Source: Malachius bipustulatus
Taxonomy: Eukaryota > Arthropoda > Insecta > Coleoptera > Melyridae
Reading direction: 5' to 3'
DNA length: 64,000 nt
Assembly: GCA_910589415.1 (NCBI GenBank)
Contig: OU342638.1
Coordinates: 39,219,579 to 39,283,578 of the forward strand
A program made the translations under genes and the position numbers. Under the pieces are notes generated by a model. The model was not told where the DNA came from. It ran no database searches and saw only the letters and a program-made list of their open reading frames with translations. Shown piece by piece: positions 34,305 through 45,800 of the stretch. Each line of letters starts with the position of its first letter. Positions within the stretch are counted from its first letter, which is position 1.

Positions 34305-35100
34305 TTCAAAAAAAATGTTTTTTTTTTATAATTTTTGCGATATCTCAAGAACCGTTTGAGCTACAGGCTCCAGATTTTGTACAGATTTTTACATTAATAA
34401 TAGCTAGTTTCAAGGCTTCAAACTAATGTTCTAAGAAATGCTAGTGGCGGAGATTTTAGGGTTGCGTCAGTTGCGTAAAGGTTTCACCCCCCTAACTTTT
34501 ATGGCACTGGAAAAATTGTCATTTTGAGGGCAAATTTCAAAGCGCCAATGTTTTTTACACAAAAAAGTACTCCTGGTCAAAAGCTGTAGAAGCAACCGTT
34601 CTCGAGAAAAAAAGGCATTTTATGATCAAAAACGTATACAAAATTCAACAATGAACCAGAAACAGAAATGTATTTATTTTATTTTATTTACTATTTATTT
34701 ATTCTAGACGAAGTTGAAAACAATCTGGCTACAAGCACGCAAGAAAAGTAGGTGCAAATTTGAATTAGTGCCATGTTACAGTACCTAGGTATGAGGTATG
34801 GAAAATTTTGAAAATAAATTTTTTGTTCATGTTGAATTTAGTGCGTTTTTGATCATAAAATGCCTTTTTTCTCGAGAACGGTGGCTTCTAAAGCTTTTGA
34901 CCAAGAGTACTTTTTTGTGTAAAAAACATTGCCGCTTTGAAATTTGCTCTCAAAATGACAATTTTTCCAGTTCCGTAAAAGTTAGGGGGGTGAAACCCAT
35001 ACGCAACCCTAAAATCTCCACCACTGGCATATCTTGGAACATTAGTTTGGAGACTGACGTGAAAACAAGCTGCTAAAAAGATAGCTGACAATTTTTAACT
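34305..35100. mobile_element. Second fold-back element, arms ~250 bp
   Basis: The left arm (about 34,400-34,660) includes GATTTTAGGGTTGCG, GGGGTGAAAC (reversed partner) and CATTTTATGATCAAAAACG. The right arm (about 34,818-35,050) is its reverse complement. The spacer (~34,665-34,815) is T-rich. A TACAGGGTGTTCAAAAA end lies just outside at 34,310. The 92-codon open stretch at 34,798 reads the right arm and is not a gene. Confidence 0.8.
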
Positions 35101-36540
35101 AGGTACTTATCTGTGTTGTTTATTTGGGGATGAACGACATGATTTAATTAAATTAAAATACCCGCCACTGTAGTGTTTGCAAGTTATTTTATCATTATTT
35201 CTGTTTAACCGTGTATGTACTAGGCCTAGTCATCTTTCGTAATTTTTTCAAAATTTTCCTATTAAGCAAAAAGAGTATATGCATACAGTGTGCGTTCAAA
35301 AATTGTCAGTTATCTTTTTAGCAGCTGTTTTCACACCAGTAGTTTGGAGCCTTAAAAGTAGCGGGGCCGCGGTGCATTATCACTCACTCCGATTTTTGGG
35401 AAAAGTTTTGCATGAGTCGTTAATCTACGCTCAATTTAGATGATATCTTGAAAAAAAATTGCGAACCGTTAATAAAATATCGAGAAAATTGAGTTTGAAA
35501 TATCGCAAAATTGCCCAAAAATGACACTTCATGTCGAGTTAAATTCACTAAACTGACAGAATCGTAGAACTGAGAATGATCATGTTGTGCAGCGTTGTCA
35601 TATCTATTATTTATTACTAACATCTTGTGAAATGAAAATATTTAGTACCTATAATTTGCGAAGGTTATTGTTTTAATTTTAAAATTTCAAATATTTCTAT
35701 TCAGAAATACATCAACAGTTATAAATGGTCCATGCGAGAGGGCAAGGAAAATATTACCTGTACCAATTCATAATTAACTAAATAAAACACATTTTTGATT
35801 TTGATTTATTTCCTCTTATAAAAAATCACATCATAAAACATGAGTTTTTAATTTTCAAATAATATATTATTGACCATAACAACGTGACAACGTCGCAAAA
35901 TATTATATTTTATAAGTGTCCATGAATGGCATTGTTGACATTTCGATTATTGCCTCACGGCTTTGTTGTGAATTATTCAACTCATTAAAGGTTATGTCAG
36001 TTTAATTAATTATCATCGAAAATTAAAAACCATTTTTAGAAGTTATCCTACACATTTAAGAAATGAAACTGCTAAAACAAGTTCAGGGAATGTATTCTAG
36101 TTACTTATTTAAGGAGTGTTGACAGTGCAGCGTTATATTTTGCCTAGAAAATCGTGATAAACGATCATCAATTTGAACCAAAAGTTGAGCTTTAAAGTGT
36201 TTTTTTTTTTGTAAATTTATGGACCGTTCGCAATTTTTTTTGCTGATATCGTCTATTTTTAAGGTAATTTTGCCCCCTATATAGAAATTTTCCCAAAAAT
36301 CGGAGTGAGTTATAATGCACCCGAACCAATTTCTTCTTAGAATAAGTCGTAGAATCACCTCCTTTATTTTGTACTGGTTGGTAGATAACACCCTATAGGT
36401 ACTATAGAAAAAAAATGTATAAAAAAATATTATTTGAGAGTTTTCGAAAAAAATTTATAGATACTTTTGGCAATATTTCAGCAAGTAGAATCACCCCCTT
36501 AATTTTAAACCACTATAGATTCTTGTGTTGTAGGACTTGT
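35101..36540. repeat. Diverged inverted-repeat remnants
   Basis: AAAAATTGTCAG..TCTTTTTAGCAGC at ~35,297-35,328 is the reverse of 35,060-35,095. CACTCCGATTTTTGGGAAAA (~35,385) is the reverse of TTCCCAAAAATCGGAGTGAG (~36,290), giving an outer pair about 0.9 kb apart. These look like old fold-back pieces. Open stretches at 35,420-35,623 and 36,101-36,391 (-) lie inside the paired arms. Confidence 0.6.
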
Positions 36541-36599
36541 AGGTGAGTTTTTTATTAACGTTATCGATCGATCCGTCAACCCCCAGCCGCGGGACAGAA

Positions 36600-36733
36600 A
36601 CCGGTTTTCAGTTGCAGTTTTGTTTATTGTTAGTTAGTACCAATACCAAATAGTCAAATACACTAGTCACTAGTCAGTCAGTATAGTGCATAGTGCATCG
36701 GTCTCTCGTCAACGGGGTTGCTTTTCTCGGCCT
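36600..36733 (+). promoter_or_regulatory. Candidate promoter and first non-coding exon
   Basis: Initiator-like TCAGTT (36,608) and TCAGTCAGT (36,674) precede a stretch with no ATG that ends at a good splice donor, CCT|GTAAGT, with the exon end at 36,733. The sequence is less AT-rich than its flanks and does not match the repeat families of this window. Together with the acceptor 81 bp downstream this looks like the 5' end of a gene transcribed rightward. No TATA box is obvious. A transposable-element promoter is the main alternative. Confidence 0.35.
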
Positions 36734-36814
36734 GTAAGTTTTTCCAAATTTCTGTATGTGCGGTAGTGTGTACTATTATGGTAGTACTTAGGTACTTTAA
36801 TGTGAACATTTCAG

Positions 36815-36866
36815 CAGGGAGAAAACCATTTTAGAAGAGTTTGAAGGTTGGGAGTGCTTCTTAGTG
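36815..36866 (+). other. Candidate second 5'-UTR exon (52 bp)
   Basis: Preceded by AACATTTCAG (36,805-36,814) and followed by GTAAGTCAG (36,867 onward). The intron to the upstream donor (36,734-36,814) is 81 bp, a typical short insect intron, with a branch-like CTTTAAT ~20 bp from the acceptor. The exon has no ATG, as expected for a 5' UTR. One frame is fully open (17 codons containing ILEEFEGWECFLV), so a short coding exon is an alternative. The following intron would run into repeats. No downstream coding exon was identified. Confidence 0.35.
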
Positions 36867-37549
36867 GTAAGTCAGCTTGTTAAATTGTGAGCGAGTAGGT
36901 GTAGGTACCTAATCGAGTGTTTTTCTCGATTGTTTTCTCTTTTAAATTTTACGCAGCTCCTCTTCCGTCATCACTACCTACCTAGGTACCTATTTCTATC
37001 TGTTCTCTAATTATTCCAGTATTTCATTTCGTTTACCTATTGAAAACGTTCCATAAAATTGATTTTTTAATTTAACAAAACAAAAAAAAATGTGGCAAAA
37101 TTTGACAATTTTGTCTCTTTTCCTGTGTCCGCCACTGGCTAACTTTACTTAAAAATACTATTCTTTACACTGCCTTTAATAAATTCGAAAAAAGTGACAG
37201 GGGAGTGTTGAAAATCGAAAATTTGAAATTTTAGAGGAATTAACATCATGTAAAAATACTCGAATATCTCCGCCATTTTTCTTATTTTCTTCTTGAAATT
37301 TTTCAGGGTCAAGGGTTATCAGTATAGTTGTCTACTGAAAAAATTTCAGTTCAATTCCTTCAAAAATGGACTCATAAATGGTTATAGAAATTTAACTAAT
37401 TTTTACCCTTTTCCTGTCCACGCCACTGGCTTATTAATAGAAATAATGCAAATTTTATTGCTTTAACTCAAATTTCAAATAATTTTAATCCAATCTTGTT
37501 AATTTGATATAAAAGTTTTTTCTATCTTGCTTGTATTATAATATATTGC
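36867..37549. repeat. AT-rich sequence entering the ~650-bp repeat family
   Basis: To ~37,070 non-repeated, with AGGTACCT palindromes (36,903; 36,985). From ~37,090 it carries the 650-bp family markers: GCCACTGGCT (~37,132), a TCTCCGCCATTTTTCTTATT box (~37,269), CTACTGAAAAAATTTCAG (~37,331) and CCACGCCACTGGCTTATTAA (~37,421). Confidence 0.7.
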
Positions 37550-38398
37550 TTCATAGGACACGCCGTTTTCAAGATGGAAGCTCTAAAATTTGTTCTCTTC
37601 GTTGTCAATCAAATTTCTTCTCAAAAATGGAGAGAGCTAGGCGAGATGTGTTGAAATACCAAATTTGATCGAAATCGGTGCGCGGGTAAAGATTTGACAA
37701 ACGATTTTAGGTTTTTATGCGTCCGTAAAAGTCTACTTTTCGTACTACTTTTAACCTAATAGAGCGATTTTGTTGAAAATTTGTTTATACAGTAAATCGA
37801 TCATGAGGATCTCATTATTGAAACTTCTTGCTTCATAGGACATGCCGTTTTCAAGATGGAAGCTCTAAAATGTGTTCTCTTCGTTGTCAATAAAATTTCT
37901 TCTCAAAAATGGAGAGAGCTAGGCGAGATGTGTTGAAATACCAAATTTGATCGAAATCGGTCCGCGGGTAAAGATTTGACAAACGATTTTAGGTTTTTAT
38001 GCGTCCGTAAAAGTCCACTTTTCGTATTACTTTTAACCTAATAGAGCGATTTTGTTGAAAATTTGTTTATACAGTAAATTGATCATGAGGATCTCATTAT
38101 TGAAACTTCTTGCTTCATATAGGACATGCCGTTTTCAAGATGGAAGCTCTAAAATTTGTTCTCTTCGTTGTCAATCAAATTTCTTCTCAAAAATGGAGAG
38201 AGCTAGGCGAGATGTGCTGAAATACTAAATTTGATCGAAATCTATCCGCGGAGATAAAGATTTGACGGACGATTTTAGGTTTTTATGCGTCCGTAAAAGT
38301 CCACTTTTCGTATTACTTTTAACCTAATAGAGCGATTTTGTTGAAAATTTGTTTATACAGTAAATCGATCATGAGGATCTCATTAATGAAACTTCTTA
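37550..38398 (+). repeat. Three tandem copies of a 282/284-bp sequence
   Basis: GCCGTTTTCAAGATGGAAGC starts at 37,562, 37,844 and 38,128. The copies are ~95% alike, with differences such as GGTGCGCGG versus GGTCCGCGG and CTATCCGCGGA. Each contains GAGAGAGCTAGGCGAGATGT and TATGCGTCCGTAAAAGTC. The triplication sits inside one member of the surrounding 650-bp family and is younger than it. The open stretch at 38,338-38,541 runs off the third copy and is not a gene. Confidence 0.93.
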
Positions 38399-41300
38399 TA
38401 ATAGGGGTTCAAAAAATTTATTTTTTTTATAAATTGAAAAAAAAGTCGTCGTTTTGGAACGGCCCTGCCGATTTGACTCAAATACAGTACCAGACGACTC
38501 CTTGCGGCTATCTTACTCATAAAAAAATCCCCTTAGATTGAAAACTGCGACCAAAAAACTCATTGACGGTTTTTTTTTTTAATTTGAAATTTGGAGGGAC
38601 ACCCTTGTAGAAGTAACGCACGCAATTTTTGGATTTTTTTTTTACGCAAATCGAACTTCATCCCTAAATTTCACAAGAGTAAAAAAATTCGTTCACTAAC
38701 CTTGAAAGATGAAGCTACAGGAGCGTTTTTAAAATTTTAGAGAAATAAACATCATGTAAAAAAAATGGGAATATCTCCGCCATTTTTCTTATTTACTTCT
38801 TCAAATTTTTGAGGGTTAAAGGACATTATTAGTATAGTTCTCTATTATGTAAAAGTTTCAGTTTAATTTTTTCAAAAATACGCTCATAAACGATTATAGA
38901 GATTTAGCCATTTTTACCCTTTTTCTACCCGCGCCACTGGCTTATTAATAAAAATAATTTAAATTTTATTACCTACATTAAATCAAATTTCCAATCCTGT
39001 TGATTTAATGTCAAAGTTTTTTCTTCATCTTGCTCATACAGAGGGGTTAAAAAGATAGCAAATTTCCCGAAAATTGCAATGGCCGCCATTTTGAAACGGC
39101 TTGATCCATTCTGCTCAAATGCAACATCAAACCACTCCTTATGGAGATTTCACTCTCCCATCACTTGCTCCCAAAAAAATTTCAATTCCCTAGAATGAAA
39201 ACTGCGGCCTGAAATGGTACCACAAAAATGTTTTTTTTTTTCGAACATTCAAAAGGGCACTCTGTACAATCAAATTTGTAGACATTTTTTTTAAACAAAA
39301 ATCCAAACTTTTCTATACCTAAGTTCTATGAGGATGTAAAAGTTTGAAAGGTAAAGCTAGGTATGGACGTTTTTAAAATCGAAAATTTGAAATTTTAGAG
39401 AAACATAAAATCAAAATTTTGATCCCCGCCATTTTTATTATTTGCTTCCTGAAATTTTTTCATGGTTGAAGGTCATTTTTTATATTACTATTACTCTGAA
39501 AATTTCAGTTCAATTCGTTTGAAAATGCGCCCAGCAATTGCTATAGAAATTTATAAAATTTTATCCTTTTCCTAATACCTACACCACTGGCTTGGATAGA
39601 AAAATTATTAGAAAAACTGCATCTTTTTTTTACTCTACGCCAAGTTCGCGTAAAACGTTCCTCCCGTTCTATTAATTCAGTTTCAATGTTTTTTTTTTCA
39701 TTTTGCTTCCAATAGAGTAGTTTGAAAAAAATACAAATTTTTACGAAAATTCAAATGACCGCCATTATAGAACGGCCTGACCGATTCTGCTCAAATGCAA
39801 CATGAGACCACTTTTTATGGATATCTCAATCCCACAAAAATTTCAGCTCCCTAGATTGAAAATTTCGGCCTGAATTGGTGCCACAAAAACTTTTTTTTTC
39901 GAAGTTTGAAAGGGCCCTCTATACAAACAAATATTTTGTAGAATTTTTTTTAAACAAAAATCCTCACTTTTCTATACCTAAAGTTCTATGAGGATGTAAA
40001 ATTTAGTCCCTAAAGTTTGAAAGGTGAAGCTGTAGACGCGTTTTTAAAATCGAAAATTTGAAAATTTATAGAAATAAACATAAAAATAACATTTTTAATG
40101 TCTCCGCCATTTTTATTTTTTGCGCCTTGAAATTTTTTGAGGTTAAAGGTAATCAGTATAGTTGCCTACTGTAAAAATTTCAGTTCAATTCCTTTAAAAA
40201 TGTACCCATAAATGGTTATTGAAATTTAAGACTTTTTTAATTTTGCACCCTTTTCCTATCCACGCCACTGGCTTTATAATTGAAAAAATTCCACTAACGT
40301 AGGTAATGCTCGAAAAATACTCTTATTATCCTGTTAATTTGATTGATTTTCAAAGTTATTTTGCTTAAAAATGGTACAGGCGTTAAAAAAATTGCAAATT
40401 TTTCGAAAATATGCCGCCATTTTGAAACGACTCGAATAATTTCGCTCAAATGCAACATTCCACTCCTTATGGATGTCTTACTCCCACAAAAATTTTAATC
40501 CCCCAGATTGAAAACTTCGGCCTGAATTGGTGCCACAAAAACTTTTTTTTTCGAAGTTTGAAAGGGCCCTCTATACAAACAAATATTTTTTAGAAATTTT
40601 TTTTTAACAAAAATCCTCACTTTTCTATACCTTAAGTTCTATGAGGATGTAAAATTTAGTCCCTTTTAAGTTTGAACGGTAAAGCTACAGAGGTGTTTTG
40701 AAAATCAAAAATTATAAATTTTGGAAAAATAAACGTAAAAATAAAATTTTGAATGTCATTCCTATTTTTAGTATTTGATCCTTGAAATTTTTGGGGGTTA
40801 AAGGTTATTAGTGTAGGTAAGTAGGTATTAGTGTATTCTGAAAATTTCATTTCAATTTCTTCAAAAATGAACTCATACAAACGGTTATAGAAATTTAGAC
40901 AATTTTTACCCTTTTCCCACCCATGCCACTATGGGTTATTAAGGGAAATAATGCAATTTTTGGAATTTTTTTTTCAAAAAAAGGTTCTTTCAATCCTGTT
41001 AATTTAGTTCCAATGCTTATATACATGCAGTAGTATATGGTTCGTCAAGAAATAGGAATTTAGTAATTTTTTAGTTAAAATTATAAGAGCCGCCATTTTG
41101 AAACGGCTTGATCGATTTTGCTCAAATGCAACATCAGATAACTCTTTACAGACATTTTATTCTCATAAAAGTTTCAGCCCCCTAGATTGAAAACTATGCG
41201 GTCTGAAACCGTGCCACAAAAACGTTTTTTTTTTTTTTAGTACATTCAAAAGGGCACTCTGTAGTTACAAACAATTGTTTTGTAGAAAAAAAAATTTTTA

Positions 41301-41930
41301 ATAAAAATCCACATTTTACTAAAATACCTAAGTGCTATATGAGGATGGAAAATTTAGTTCCTAAAGGTTGAAAGGTAAAGCTACCTATAGAGGCGTTTTT
41401 AAAATCGAAAATTTGAATTTTAGAGAAATAAATATAAAAATTTAATTTTTCATTTTTTTATATTTTACTCTTTTGCTACCCATGCCACTGGCTTATCAAT
41501 AGAAATCATGCGAATTTTATTGCATTAATCTAAATTTCCAATAATTTTCTTTCAATCCTGTTGATTTAATTCCAAAGTTTTTTCTTCATCTTACTCATAC
41601 AGGGGTTCAAAAAATAGCAAAAAATGCAATAACAGACCACCCCTTGTAGATGTCTTACTCCCACAAAAATTTCAGCCCCCTAGATTGAAAACTGCGACCT
41701 GAAATTAGATGACAAAAACCGGATTTCTGGAATTTTGAAAGGACACCCTGTAGAAGTAACGCGACTTTTGGAAATTTTTTCAACGAAACTCTAACGTCAT
41801 CCCAAAGTTTTATAAGAATCCAAAATTTCTTTTACTAACCTTGAAAGATAAAGATACAGAAGCGTTTTTAAGTTCGAAATTTCATGATTTTAGAAAAATA
41901 AATACACCTATCGTGCGGGCAGGTGAATTT
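38399..41930 (+). repeat. Degenerate ~650-bp tandem repeat, ~5 units
   Basis: The marker GCCACTGGCTT (or variants) lies at ~38,931, 39,582, 40,260, 40,922 and 41,482, so spacings are about 651, 678, 662 and 560 bp. Each unit has, in order: GCCACTGGC, a poly-T stretch, CCGCCATTTTGAAACGGC, CTCAAATGCAACAT, CCCTAGATTGAAAACT, a GGGCACTCTGTA or GGACACCCTGTAG MITE-like end, AGTTCTATGAGGATG, AAAGGTAAAGCTA and TCTCCGCCATTTTT. Units are perhaps 75-85% alike. Open stretches such as 40,656-40,880 are incidental. Confidence 0.85.
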
Positions 41931-42238
41931 TGGAAAATCACTTTTTCGTGATCTGGGGGTCAGGATCGGTGGATATTTTTGGTGAGATTGGGTGATTTTC
42001 GAAAAGTGATTTCGTCCTCAATAGTGTATTTTTTAATTAAAAAAAAATACACTAAAAGTGCTTTTTTTCTTTATTGGTAGGTAGGTATGTGGAGTTAGAG
42101 TTAGGGAAAGAAAAATAAATTGACTCGGGTTTGTATCTACATATCTACCTGTATTTACCTAGAAACAATAATTTTTCTTTGTTACTTTATAAAGTATAAG
42201 ATCCATCTACCTATAGGTAATACCTAACTTAGATTTTA
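41931..42238. other. Interval before the hAT-type element
   Basis: AT-rich. GGAAAATCACTTTTTCGTGA (~41,933) and its approximate reverse GATTTTCGAAAAGTGATTTCG (~41,993) make a small hairpin. CTACCTA-type short repeats follow. No gene seen. Confidence 0.5.
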
Positions 42239-42415
42239 CCTACTACCAGTGACGGCTCGTGCTTCAAAAAATTGGGTCGGCCAGCCAATGGTGGAAATAA
42301 AATGTACGACGTTATATGTGGGGGGGGGGGGGGTCCGGGGAAAAGGCCCCCGCGGAAAATGCGATGCAGGCGAATTTTTTTTAAGGTTCAAGGTCACGCG
42401 AATTCCCATAAGTTC

Positions 42416-42693
42416 AAAATTTGGTTAACCTGTTGTTTAGTCTTCCAAAACACCCCTCACATGCCCATTCCACTTTTTCCACTCGCGTCGCTCACAGCAT
42501 TGCTGCATTAAGTCAGGTCTTTGGTCAGGGTAGGTTTTTTTTTCCTTTAAATGTCCCTAAAATAAAAAAAAAACACCTACCCTGACCAAGGACCTGATTT
42601 AATGCAGCAATCTGTGAGCGACGCGAGTGGAAAAAGTGGAATGGGCATGTGAGGGGTGTTTTGGAAGACTAAACAACAGGATTACCCAAAATT
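42416..42693. repeat. Palindrome nested in the hAT-type element
   Basis: Left arm about 42,416-42,540 and right arm 42,567-42,693 are nearly perfect reverse complements (paired TTTAGTCTTCCAAAACACCC, CTCGCGTCGCTCACAG and AGGTC..TGGTCAGGGTAGG), with a ~25-bp A/T-rich loop. It ends 8 bp before the neighbouring TA-flanked element. No clear terminal signature. Confidence 0.88.
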
Positions 42694-42701
42694 TACTTAT
42701 A

Positions 42702-43182
42702 CAGTGAGACCCATTTGTTCTTGAAACACCCTGTAGAATCTTAATTTATGGTGCGATTTTAAAGAAATTTCTTTTAAATCATAGAGCTTGATAAACTTGA
42801 TATATTTTGAGAGCAAAAAGCGTCTCATTCCTACAAAATCGAAGGCTTACTAGATCAGTCTTTACTTGTAAAATCTCAAAAATTCATATTAGCGATTTTT
42901 TTAGAAAAAAACTGGGCACGCCACTGGATTCACCAGCCCTCAAAACGGTACTGTACTAAATTTTATTGGAAATGTTTTCTAAAAAAATCGCTAATATGAA
43001 TTTTTGAGATTTTACAAGTAAACACTTATCTAGTAGGCCTTGGATTTTGTAGGAATGAGACGCTTTTTGCTCCCAAAATGTATCAAGTTTATCAAGCTCT
43101 ATGATTTAAAAGAAATTTCTTTTAAAATCGCACCATAAATTAAGATTCTACAGGGTGTTTCAAGAACAAATGGGTCTCACTG
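42702..43182. mobile_element. Tc1/mariner-type fold-back MITE, 481 bp
   Basis: TA|CAGTGAGACCCATTTG at the left and CAAATGGGTCTCACTG|TA at the right give TA target duplications at 42,700-42,701 and 43,183-43,184. Arms of ~200 bp pair with few mismatches (for example AAATCGCTAATATGAATTTT). The spacer around 42,915-42,965 contains CGCCACTGG, as in the 650-bp family. It is inserted inside the hAT-type element, so it is younger. Confidence 0.9.
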
Positions 43183-44264
43183 TATGTAAGAATAGGAAAA
43201 ATCGTCGAATAGAAAAAATAGATGACGAAGAAAGTAATAAAATAAAAATGTGCTTTTGCTTGAATCACTGAATGAATGCAATATTATGCTATGCATGTGC
43301 ATATGCATTGACACCATATGGATAACACGCGCGGTACGGCTAGCCGACCCTGGCTACTGATGCTGGCTGGTAGGTAGGTATAAGGAAGTACAGGCACAGG
43401 CATTGAAGATTTCATTATTATTTTCCGTTCTAGGAATTTATATCTATTGAATCTCTTCCGTAAAACGGTATTTTTGGTTTATTTTTTATTCAAAAAATAT
43501 TAATGAAAGTGTAGTAATTAGGTGCGCAGTTTACTTGACAATATCGGTAGTTTGCGAATTCTAATACCTAGTTATTTTTTTTTATTTGCATAAAATAGGT
43601 AAACAAACTCGCACACTGAGATTAAATAAATTAATTAATAAATTATAATTTCAAATAATTAATTAATAAATAATAAATCTACTAAATTAATTAAATAAAT
43701 CTCTAAAAAGCAATTTGGCAAACAAGAAACACCTTTTTGGTTTCTGTTGCTACAATAAGTTGCATTTTCATAAAAAAAGATTAATAAAAATGCGTTCGAC
43801 TCGCATGTTCCATCCGATTGCAGCGAGGATCGCCCAATAAAGAGAAGAGCGCCCGATTGATACACATAGATTGATATACCCAAGTACGGCCAGGAGGCTC
43901 TCGGCCGACCCTGTGTGGTATACGCTACGCCGGCCGTGCACTGTAACTCTGCGGTTGGAAGCGACACAGTTTGTGTGCCGTAGGTCTTCGATTAACCAGC
44001 ATTCTCGCGCCCAGCATCGGCTAGCCGACCCTACAATTTTCAACTTATGGATCACTCAATATTCACTATAGCTCTACACTTTTGCTTTTTGCTTAGATTT
44101 TTAGGCAAGAAAAAACATTATAAATGGTATTATTGCAAAGCTCTCAGAAATTAAAATCAAGTTTATTTTATTATTTAAAAAAAAATAATGTTATTTACTG
44201 GTGCAGTGGTTTGGGTCGGCCGGGCCGACCTTGCCGTCCCTGACGAGCCGTCACTGCCTACTAC

Positions 44265-44892
44265 ATATAGGTATATAAGAAGATACAATAAGTACTTATA
44301 GTAATAAATCTGGCAACATTGTAGGTATCAGGTATAGATAAATTAGGTACTTATAAGTTATCGGTAAATTATTAGAGATTGATTTAATTGACCGATTTCT
44401 AATTCATGATAATCGCGACTTGATTAAATAAAACCGCGAGCACGGCACACTTTCTCTTCTTTTCTTATTCAATAGAGAAAGTTTTATTTTTACATTCACC
44501 TTACTATTATAGAGATATAGGTAGGTACCTACTCTACTATAAGAAAAACAAAAGTTGGCCATGAAAAAGTGGGCTTTGAAAATTTTTCAATTGTCGAATT
44601 GATTGCTCTTAATTGACGACTTCTGCTAACCCATAAAAAATTATTTATTAATTTCCAATAATAAAAAAAAATGGCTAAGATAAGAAATCTCAATTTATCA
44701 GTTTTTTCAGTATAGGTAAGTATTTCAGTAATGACTGAATTTTCAAAAAAAATTTAATTTAAGTGACCTCGTATATCTCTCACGGCTTCCGAGATCTACC
44801 TTGTTATCTCGGACACCCTGTATAATATTATAGGTATTCCGATAAATTTACATCAGGGTTATGACGATAAGTTACTTTTTTCTAAGTTTCTA
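44265..44892. other. AT-rich interval
   Basis: Contains AGGTACCT palindromes (44,521) and a solitary CGGACACCCTGTATAAT end at ~44,810, a truncated relative of the fold-back elements. No gene seen. Confidence 0.5.
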
Positions 44893-45798
44893 CAGGTGTC
44901 CGGGACAATGTGGGAAATCTCTCGGAATCAGATAGAACATTAAAAAAAAAGATGACAAGTTCCCATAATTTTTTTCCTAATAGCGGCCCTCTCTACGGAG
45001 ATACGGCCTCTTAAGGGACGCCACTGGAAATCAATTTTTCTTGAATAACTTTTAAACTACTTGATTAAATTTAATCAAAATTTCAAATATTAAACAGTAG
45101 TAAAGACTTCTTAAAACCCCTAAAACATAAATTAGCTTGTTCAGTTTACCAGGGGCGGACTAGGTTGTACTTGTACATTTTAATGCTTACATTTTTAACA
45201 CCCTGCATGATAAGGAGTTAAAAAAAAAACAAATTTGGATACCTTGAACATTAAGCTACAGAAAAGGTACTCTTGTTCCTTGTCGATAAAACGAACCGTT
45301 TTCGAGAAAAAAAATAATAAAAGAATTAATGTATTTCTAGTACAATGTAATATAAATGAAACATTAATTCTTTTATTTATTTTTTCTCGAAAACGGTTCG
45401 TTTTATCGACAAGGAATAAGAGTACCTTTTCTATAGCTTAATGTTCAAGGTATCCAAATTTGTTTTTTTTTAACTCCTTATCATGCAGGGTGTTAAAAAT
45501 GTAAGCATTAAAATGTACAAGTACAACCTAGTCCGCCCCTGGTAAACTGAACAAGCTAATTTATGTTTTAGGGGTTTTAAGAAGTCTTTACTACTGTTTA
45601 ATATTTGAAATTTTGATTAAATTTAATCAAGTAGTTTAAAAGTTATTCAAGAAAAATTGATTTCCAGTGGCGTCCCTTAAGAGGCCGTATCTCCGTAGAG
45701 AGGGCCGCTATTAGGACAAAAATTATGGGAACTTGTCATCTTTTTTTTAATGTTCTATCTGATTCCGAGAGATTTCTCACATTTTCCCGGACACCCTG
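44893..45798. mobile_element. Fold-back element with TA duplication, 906 bp
   Basis: TA|CAGGTGTCCGGGACA at the left and TCCCGGACACCCTG|TA at the right, after TA at 44,891-44,892 and before TA at 45,799-45,800. Arms 44,893-45,332 and 45,361-45,798 (~440 bp each) pair almost perfectly, with a ~28-bp loop. Paired blocks include GGGCGGACTAGGTTGTACTT and CGAAAACGGTTCGTTTTATC. No coding capacity. It would extrude or snap back as a very long hairpin. Confidence 0.93.
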
Positions 45799-45800
45799 TA

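Larger units (their letters stand above)
42247..44256. mobile_element. hAT-type non-autonomous element, complete, 2,010 bp
   Basis: The ends are a perfect 14-bp terminal inverted repeat, CAGTGACGGCTCGT at 42,247 and its reverse at 44,243-44,256. Identical 8-bp flanks CCTACTAC lie at 42,239-42,246 and 44,257-44,264. An 8-bp target duplication plus CAG termini is the signature of the hAT superfamily. Subterminal GGTCGGCC / GCCGACCCT motifs occur at ~42,275, 43,343, 43,902, 44,022 and 44,213 and could be transposase-binding repeats. No transposase coding region is present. The open stretches at 43,659-44,071 overlap on both strands without motifs. A G14 run sits at 42,320-42,333. Two further palindromes are nested inside. 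Confidence 0.9.

Noticed and set aside
34798..35091. Overlapping ORFs of 92 and 67 codons on both strands
   Set aside because: Both lie in the right arm of a fold-back element whose left arm carries stops at the same places.
42272..44071. Transposase gene within the hAT-type element
   Set aside because: Open stretches are at most ~100 codons, overlap on both strands and lack hAT catalytic or dimerisation motifs; part of the element is occupied by nested palindromes.
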